Positions 25,864-30,748 of a stretch of 30,748 nt of DNA are shown here, piece by piece (position 1 is the stretch's first letter; every line of letters starts with the position of its first letter). The stretch covers positions 1 through 30,748 of the forward strand of contig CAMDCQ010000005.1 in assembly GCA_945890595.1 (NCBI GenBank), written 5' to 3'. The DNA comes from Chitinophaga pinensis (GTDB lineage Bacteria > Bacteroidota > Bacteroidia > NS11-12g > UBA9320). Both the position numbers and the translations under genes were made by a program. Under the pieces are notes generated by a model. That model saw only the letters and a program-made list of their open reading frames with translations, did no database searches and had not been told where the DNA came from.

Positions 25864-26723
25864 AGTAATATGGATTCAAAGGTTCTACCTATTAATGAAG
25901 AGTCTGCTGATTCAAGCACTCTTCCCTTTCTAATTTTGAATATGTTGCCATTGTCGTGTGTGAATTCAAACTGTGGTGTGTGTCCAAAATTCCAGTCCCA
26001 AGTTTCATACTTTTCCGTGATGAGGTTGGAAACGTTTGTTAGGGTAATAGGATTGATGTATTCTATTTGATCTACGATAAGAATGGTCTTGAGTTGGTTA
26101 ATGAGTGCATCTAGAAATAAGGAAGTTTCTCCGCAGTCATATACCTCTCTCATATTCATAACAGGACTGCGCACACTATCCACAGCATGTGTTTTTATCG
26201 CATAGTTTTTTTGAGGACGAATACTGCCATTTAGCCGAATAAGATCACTGTCATAAAGCAAAGTGCCGTGATGTAAGATACGACCTAGTTTGCTATTTAC
26301 ATGTTCTGCATTTCCGGAAACTTTATGGTCGTTTACAAAAATATCGTTCCGAGGAGAGATGATATTGCTTATTCCAAGTTTTTCTAAAGCGGCACTTATG
26401 GGTATTATGTGTTCTTTGAAATTAACAAAGTCGTGATTTTTATTGCGTATAAAGCTAAAGTTAATGTTTCCTAAATCGTGATAAACGGTTCCTCCGCCAC
26501 TTAGCCGTCGCGCTACGGTATGTTGTTTTCCGTTGCGTAGCGCTAAATCTACCTCTTTCCAAGGATTTTGATGCTTCCCAATAACCACACTCGGACTATT
26601 GCTGTAAAAAAGCAAAATATCATCGTAGCATTGAGTTACTAAATACTCTTCAAGTGCTAAGTTAGCATAAACGTCATGACTTGTAGAGATGTGAATTTTA
26701 ACTTGTTTCAAAATGTTACACAA
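25860..26723 (-). CDS. Lipoate-protein ligase A family, short, TTG start
   Basis: 287 aa, attaches lipoate to E2/GcvH proteins through a lipoyl-AMP intermediate. The RRLSGGGTVYHDLGN motif (72-86) and the lysine K134 in HKVSGNAEH match LplA. The EKYETWDWNFGHTPQF stretch corresponds to the start of the accessory domain, but the C-terminus stops earlier than in E. coli LplA. No ATG is available: TTG at 26723 and TTG at 26711 (giving MKQVKIHIS) are the options, and the upstream in-frame stop excludes others. It overlaps nth by 4 bases. Confidence 0.85.
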   Translation of the reverse strand: MCNILKQVKIHISTSHDVYANLALEEYLVTQCYDDILLFYSNSPSVVIGKHQNPWKEVDLALRNGKQHTVARRLSGGGTVYHDLGNINFSFIRNKNHDFVNFKEHIIPISAALEKLGISNIISPRNDIFVNDHKVSGNAEHVNSKLGRILHHGTLLYDSDLIRLNGSIRPQKNYAIKTHAVDSVRSPVMNMREVYDCGETSLFLDALINQLKTILIVDQIEYINPITLTNVSNLITEKYETWDWNFGHTPQFEFTHDNGNIFKIRKGRVLESADSSLIGRTFESILL

Positions 26724-26858
26724 AGAAAATCGCTTCCTTAAGAATATGGTTTAAATAAGTTAAAAAGTATAAACCAGTACAATGCAATGGACTTACAATG
26801 TTCTGTGTAATTGGATTTGACGGGTATCAACTAAAAATTCCGCTTTTGGTAGAGTGCT

Positions 26859-28100
26859 TCAATTTTCTTCAGTTGGACTTTCAGGCAATTCTAAAAAGGA
26901 CGCTGAAGCCAAATCATTTCCAGAAATCCCTTTTATACTTCCAAACATAGAAGATATGTTTAAGGCAACAACTTCTATTTGTTTTTCGCGGGTTTTCCAA
27001 ATACGTGTCATTGCACGCTTTTCTACATTTAAATCATTTTCCATGTTGGTGTACACTTCCAATATACGCTGTATGGTCTGAATAAACTCATTACCATTCA
27101 GGTAGTTATAAAGCATTTCCATCTTGCCACCTTTATTTTCTTCAGAAGAACGAACGGAATATGTTTTGAGTAACATCTCACGCAGTACCAACGAAAGGCT
27201 TTTAACCTCATGGAAACCACAAATCCAAACACCATCTTTTTGTCCAAATTTGTCCATGTCACTAGGATAGGTCTCTGTTACCAATACTGCTAAATCTGCT
27301 TTTGCATTTACTTGGTCCTGTTTTAGTTTGTCAATCCAATCCCCTGCAAAGTTTTTGGTACGTTTACTTTCATAAATGATGGTTCCGCACGTTTGTTGTT
27401 GTTGGTTAATTACAGTTTGCATGCAATCAGCACCTCGAATTCCTTTACCTACTTCCGATATTTGATCAAAGGGATAGGTGGTTCGCAAAAGTTCTTCAAG
27501 GGCGAGCTCTTGTATTTCGCCTTGAAGTTGCATACTTCCTTGTTCTGCTTTTCGCTTCATCTCATCTATCAGTTTTTTCTGATCTTCGAGCTGTTTTTGA
27601 AATTCTTTTTCTCGGAGCATATTGGCTTCGCGTTCTTTAGCTCTGCCTTTTTCTTCCATTTCACTCTGTTGTTCAAGCATTTTTTTGGCTATCTCAAGTT
27701 GCAGCTCTTCTGCCTTCTCTTTGAGGTCATTTTCTCGTTTGAGTAGATTTATTTCAGCAGCACGCAGTTCACGATTTTCTTCCTTTTTGCGTTCGTTTTC
27801 CTCAGCTAATGCTTTTAGTTGTTGTTCAAATCCCTCTTGCGTTTGTTTTTGGATAGCTTCTTTTTCTTTTTCTATTTGCTTCGCAAGTTTTTCTTTGAAA
27901 AGTTCGTTTTCATTTTCTTTTTTCTTATCAAACGCTTCCTTTTCGAGTGCTAATTTTTCTCTTTCACTATTGAATATAGCAGACTGCTCGGCTATTTTTT
28001 GTTCGTATTCTGCTTTAAAATGTTCTTGTAATTTTCCACTTAGGGCTTCTTCTACATCAAATTGATGAGCACAATTAGGGCATTTTATTTTATCCATCAT
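26859..28100 (-). CDS. DUF2130 domain-containing coiled-coil protein
   Basis: 413 aa. A short N-terminal zinc-ribbon-like knuckle has C7-P-N-C10. Residues ~25-200 form a long charged coiled coil rich in Lys and Glu. The C-terminal ~200 residues are the DUF2130 core (AELALEELLRTTYPFDQI-like start, IIYESKRTKNF, LVTETYPSDM). The biochemical function of DUF2130 is not known to me. The core has a YESKRTKNF stretch that resembles nuclease-fold surroundings, but I do not claim an active site. It is transcribed alone, with a TACCTTTG box 8 bp upstream. No terminator is visible. Confidence 0.88.
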   Translation of the reverse strand: MMDKIKCPNCAHQFDVEEALSGKLQEHFKAEYEQKIAEQSAIFNSEREKLALEKEAFDKKKENENELFKEKLAKQIEKEKEAIQKQTQEGFEQQLKALAEENERKKEENRELRAAEINLLKRENDLKEKAEELQLEIAKKMLEQQSEMEEKGRAKEREANMLREKEFQKQLEDQKKLIDEMKRKAEQGSMQLQGEIQELALEELLRTTYPFDQISEVGKGIRGADCMQTVINQQQQTCGTIIYESKRTKNFAGDWIDKLKQDQVNAKADLAVLVTETYPSDMDKFGQKDGVWICGFHEVKSLSLVLREMLLKTYSVRSSEENKGGKMEMLYNYLNGNEFIQTIQRILEVYTNMENDLNVEKRAMTRIWKTREKQIEVVALNISSMFGSIKGISGNDLASASFLELPESPTEEN

Positions 28101-28108
28101 CTACTTTT

Positions 28109-28116
28109 CAAAGGTA
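28109..28116 (-). promoter_or_regulatory. Candidate -7 box TACCTTTG for the DUF2130 gene
   Basis: An exact TANNTTTG match on the minus strand, 8 bp before the ATG at 28100. It is the third identical octamer placed 7-10 bp before a start codon in this window. Confidence 0.45.
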
Positions 28117-28120
28117 GAGA

Positions 28121-28148
28121 AAGGAAAGAATAAAGGAAGGAAAGAATA
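28121..28148. repeat. 12-bp direct repeat, 16-bp period
   Basis: AAGGAAAGAATA occurs at 28121-28132 and again at 28137-28148 in the purine-rich spacer upstream of the DUF2130 promoter box. It could be simple-sequence drift or an upstream promoter element. Confidence 0.4.
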
Positions 28149-28292
28149 CGATGAATATTTATTAACGGATTCAAATACTAGGATAACTGGATTGAAATAT
28201 AATTTTCCCTGGATTTCAGTATACTATTTTTGGACCGTTGGTCGTCAGACTATATTTTAGCCATGCGGTATTGTTCTGAAAAAAAAAGGGTT

Positions 28293-28934
28293 TTAGATTT
28301 CTCCATTCCATTCTTGGTAAAATTGTGCTAAGTACTGTTCCATGAATACGTGTCTTTGTTTGGCCATTTGCTTACCTGTTTCTGTATTCATAAGATCCTT
28401 AAGCAACAATAGCTTCTCGTAAAAATGGTTAATGCTTGGGGCATCACTTTTTTTATATTCCTCTTTTGTCATGGCTAGATTGGGAGGTAGGTTAGGATTA
28501 AAAATTTCGCGATTTTTATAGCCGCCGTAATTAAATGTACGAGCGATTCCGATGGCTCCTAGCGCATCTAATCTATCTGCGTCTTGCACTACACTTAACT
28601 CCGGAGATGTAAACGTTTGAGCTTCTTTGCCTCCCTTAAAAGAGATATGCTTTATGATTTGTACAACATGTTGAATGGTTTCATGGTCAACGTTGATTTC
28701 TTGCATAAAGGTGGTGGCGGTTTTAGGTCCTAATTCTTCATCTCCATCATGAAACTTTGAATCTGCTATATCATGAAGCAAAGCGCCCAGTTCTACCACC
28801 AGTAGGTTTACATTTTCTGTTTCGGCTATTTTTTTGGCAGATTTCCATACGCGTTCTATATGCCACCAGTCGTGTCCACCCTCCGCGTTTGCCAATTGTT
28901 GTTTGACGTAGGTTATGGTTTTTTCAATGGGCAT
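28293..28934 (-). CDS. HD-domain phosphohydrolase
   Basis: 213 aa from ATG 28934 (MPIEKTITYVKQQL). A longer version from TTG 28976, directly after the fbp stop, is possible but less likely. The HD-superfamily metal residues are in HDWWHIERVW, LLHDIAD and the HISFKGG/QDADRLDALGAIGIAR segments, matching the YedJ-like group. These enzymes hydrolyse phosphate esters of nucleotides or small metabolites; the substrate here is unknown. It is the second gene after fbp and probably cotranscribed. Confidence 0.85.
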   Translation of the reverse strand: MPIEKTITYVKQQLANAEGGHDWWHIERVWKSAKKIAETENVNLLVVELGALLHDIADSKFHDGDEELGPKTATTFMQEINVDHETIQHVVQIIKHISFKGGKEAQTFTSPELSVVQDADRLDALGAIGIARTFNYGGYKNREIFNPNLPPNLAMTKEEYKKSDAPSINHFYEKLLLLKDLMNTETGKQMAKQRHVFMEQYLAQFYQEWNGEI

Positions 28935-28976
28935 GAGGGTATGCAGCTGCTTATATTCTGCGTTGTTTCTGTGCAA

Positions 28977-29978
28977 TTATGCCTTCATAAATTCTTCTAC
29001 CTTTTCAACCATGTGCGTACTTCCCATAAATACAGGATTACGTTGGTGAATTTCAGTAGGTTGAATTTCTAAAATACGAACGTGGCCAGTTGTGGCCTTG
29101 CCGCCTGCTTGCTCAGTGATAAATGCCATTGGATTGCTCTCAAACATCAAACGAAGTTTACCTTTAGGTGCATCAGTTGTTGCGGGATACATAAAAATAC
29201 CTCCTTTTAGCATGTTTCTATGAAAATCAGCCACCATGCTTCCAATGTATCTCGCACTATACGTTTCTTTCGTTGTTGAGTTGCGACAGTAATCAACGTA
29301 GTGTTGAACTCCTGGCTCCATTCTGTCATAAATTCCATCATTGATAGAATAAATATTTCCGTCTTCAGGAATTTTGATATCTGGATGACTTAAACAAAAA
29401 TCTCCTATGGATGCGTCTAAGGTAAAGGCATTCACCCCATTTCCGGTGGTAAAAACCATCATAGTACTACTTCCATAAATGATGTAGCCTGCAGCCACTT
29501 GATTAATTCCTTTTTGCAATACATCATCCATAGTTACCGGTCCACCTACTGGGCTTATTCTCTTGTATACAGAGAAAATGGTTCCGATACTTGCATTCAC
29601 GTCTATGTTGCTGCTGCCGTCTAGAGGGTCCATAGCGATGATATACTTGCTATTTACATTTAAAGTTGTTTCTATATGATGTATATCTTCTTCTTCTTCT
29701 GAAATAATCGCGCAGCAATCTCCTCCTAGGGTAAGAGAAGATTTAAATTCTTCATTTGCTAACATGTCTAGTTTTTTAACTTCCTCTCCTTGAACATTAA
29801 CAGTTCCAAAGGCTCCAAGAATATCTACCAAGCCTGCCTTTCGCACGTCCCTGTTTACAATTTTAGCAGCAAATTTGATGTCTCTAAAAATTTTAGAAAG
29901 GTCACCTGTGGCTTCTTTGTGTTTGCTTTGTTGGTCAGCGATAAACTGACTTAGACTTATTACTTGATTTAATCTCAT
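28977..29978 (-). CDS. fbp: Class I fructose-1,6-bisphosphatase
   Basis: 333 aa. It removes the 1-phosphate from fructose 1,6-bisphosphate in gluconeogenesis. The class I motif DPLDGSSNID is at D117-P-L-D120-G-S-S. Metal-binding acidic residues lie in ISEEEED just before it. The ARYIGSMVADFHRNMLKGGIFMYPA stretch fits the substrate-binding and C-terminal region. The start is an ATG only 44 bp from the divergent aspartate kinase gene, so the two promoters must overlap. Confidence 0.96.
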   Translation of the reverse strand: MRLNQVISLSQFIADQQSKHKEATGDLSKIFRDIKFAAKIVNRDVRKAGLVDILGAFGTVNVQGEEVKKLDMLANEEFKSSLTLGGDCCAIISEEEEDIHHIETTLNVNSKYIIAMDPLDGSSNIDVNASIGTIFSVYKRISPVGGPVTMDDVLQKGINQVAAGYIIYGSSTMMVFTTGNGVNAFTLDASIGDFCLSHPDIKIPEDGNIYSINDGIYDRMEPGVQHYVDYCRNSTTKETYSARYIGSMVADFHRNMLKGGIFMYPATTDAPKGKLRLMFESNPMAFITEQAGGKATTGHVRILEIQPTEIHQRNPVFMGSTHMVEKVEEFMKA

Positions 29979-30022
29979 AAAAACGTTTACTAGTGCTAAT
30001 TTTGCAACAAATTTAGTCTTTA
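29979..30022. promoter_or_regulatory. Compact divergent promoter region between fbp and the aspartate kinase gene
   Basis: Within 44 bp there is a plus-strand TAATTTTG at 29997-30004 facing the aspartate kinase gene and a minus-strand TAAATTTG at 30015-30008 facing fbp. For fbp, a CTTG at the -33 distance would fall inside the kinase coding sequence. The two -7 boxes are only 3 bp apart, so RNA polymerase binding at the two promoters should exclude each other. Confidence 0.4.
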
Positions 30023-30748
30023 ATGAGAGTATTCAAGTTTGGCGGAGCAAGTGTTAAATCTGCATCCGCGGTAAAGAATGTAGCAGAGCTGTTGCGTACC
30101 CAATCTGACGGTCCACTTTTAGTTGTAATTTCAGCTATGGGTAAGATTACCAATAAGTTAGAATCTTTGGTGGATGCCTACTACTACAATAAAGAGGAGA
30201 AAAGAGTACTATATAAAGAGATTCTAAATTTCCATGCCGAAATTATCCAAGATCTGCAAATAGCCGAGAATGAATATTATGAAGTAGAGAATCTTTTAAT
30301 AGAATTAGAGTGTATTGTTGAGAAGAAACGGGACGAATCTTCTCCGTATGATATTGAATATGACAGAATAGTTCCTTTCGGTGAATTAATCTCTACGAAG
30401 ATTGTGAGCACCTACTTAAATAAAATCGGGTACAAAAACAGGTGGATAGACGCACGTAACTTTTTGATTACCACCAATAAAAATAGAGCGGCAAATGTAC
30501 TTTGGGATGAGAGTGTTCCTCTAATAAACTCTTCTTTGAAACCATTGTTGGACAGGCAAACAATTATTACGCAAGGTTTTATTGGGCGTGGTTTAAATCA
30601 TAAAAATACCACCTTAGGCAGAGAAGGTTCTGATTACACTGCAGCTATTTTCGCTTATGCGCTAGATGCAGAATCAGTTACCATTTGGAAAGACGTGGAT
30701 GGTGTCATGAACTCAGATCCTCGCAAGTTTTCGAATCCGGTTCTAATT
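30023..30748 (+). CDS. Aspartate kinase (3' partial)
   Basis: 242 codons from ATG 30023 run open to the window end, so the C-terminus is missing. The start MRVFKFGGASVKSA matches the KFGG-(T/A)-S motif of aspartokinases. ISAMGKITNKLE, VPFGELISTKI, GFIGRG, GREGSDYTAAI and the late WKDVDGVMNSDPR are the expected nucleotide- and substrate-binding segments. The enzyme makes aspartyl phosphate, the first step to lysine, threonine and methionine. Whether it is monofunctional or fused to homoserine dehydrogenase cannot be seen here. Confidence 0.93.
   Translation, partial: MRVFKFGGASVKSASAVKNVAELLRTQSDGPLLVVISAMGKITNKLESLVDAYYYNKEEKRVLYKEILNFHAEIIQDLQIAENEYYEVENLLIELECIVEKKRDESSPYDIEYDRIVPFGELISTKIVSTYLNKIGYKNRWIDARNFLITTNKNRAANVLWDESVPLINSSLKPLLDRQTIITQGFIGRGLNHKNTTLGREGSDYTAAIFAYALDAESVTIWKDVDGVMNSDPRKFSNPVLI

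Noticed and set aside
27622..28065. 147-codon plus-strand ORF, very rich in Ser and Phe
   Set aside because: It is the antisense of the Lys/Glu coiled coil of the DUF2130 gene; Ser/Phe runs are what AAG/GAA codons give on the other strand.
28232..28290. Short GACC-GTT-GGTC hairpin and a T-rich tract downstream of the HD gene (minus strand)
   Set aside because: The stem is only 4 bp and the T run precedes it on the minus strand, so it does not form a terminator.
28935..28976. 14-residue N-terminal extension of the HD gene from TTG 28976
   Set aside because: The ATG at 28934 gives a typical start for the family; the extension has no conserved features.
1..30748. CRISPR arrays, tRNA or rRNA genes, transposases, integrases and phage genes
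   Set aside because: No regularly spaced repeats, tRNA T-loop context or recognisable mobile-element proteins were seen on either strand by eye; tRNAscan-SE and Infernal would be needed to exclude small RNAs.

Overview
The window reads as chromosomal DNA of an AT-rich member of Bacteroidota, probably Flavobacteriia or a close relative. The evidence is a type IX secretion (T9SS) C-terminal sorting domain on the first protein, promoter boxes of the Bacteroidota form TANNTTTG, almost no Shine-Dalgarno sequences, and a housekeeping gene set typical of that group. I cannot place it more finely. I see no tRNA, rRNA, CRISPR array, insertion sequence or prophage. The stretch is gene-dense and mostly core-like.

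Layout. 1-3189: the 3' part of a secreted choice-of-anchor I / PhoX-like protein, a strong terminator, then an imelysin-like/di-heme peroxidase fusion. 3355-6562: a translationally coupled trio of LpxH-like phosphoesterase, MurG-like glycosyltransferase and GH1 glycosidase, closed by a terminator. 6650-9777 (minus): a thioredoxin-like protein, an SDR oxidoreductase and argS. 9960-14416: divergent clpC and dnaB around a 428-bp spacer that holds two perfect DnaA-box matches. 14427-17821 (minus): KAS III-like synthase, HMG-CoA synthase family enzyme and an AraC regulator. 17948-19477: one helical-repeat reading frame interrupted by a TAA. 19480-22622 (minus): an AsmA-family gene interrupted by a TGA at codon 6, overlapping a cupredoxin lipoprotein gene. 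22787-25107 (minus): RluA-type pseudouridine synthase and pruA. 25228-26723 (minus): lplA-like gene and nth. 26859-28100 (minus): DUF2130 coiled-coil protein. 28293-29978 (minus): fbp and an HD phosphohydrolase. 30023-end: 5' part of an aspartate kinase, divergent from fbp.

Four things deserve attention. First, the KAS III / HMG-CoA synthase pair has complete catalytic residues in both enzymes and resembles the NphT7 route to acetoacetyl-CoA and HMG-CoA. Second, the coupled LpxH-like/GT/GH1 cassette looks like an uncharacterised envelope glycolipid module, and its GH1 member has a slightly altered active site. Third, two neighbouring genes each carry a single in-frame stop, which means gene decay, a sequence error or, less likely, recoding. 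Fourth, the clpC-dnaB spacer may be a DnaA-controlled region or an origin candidate. No clearly new defence or mobile system is visible.
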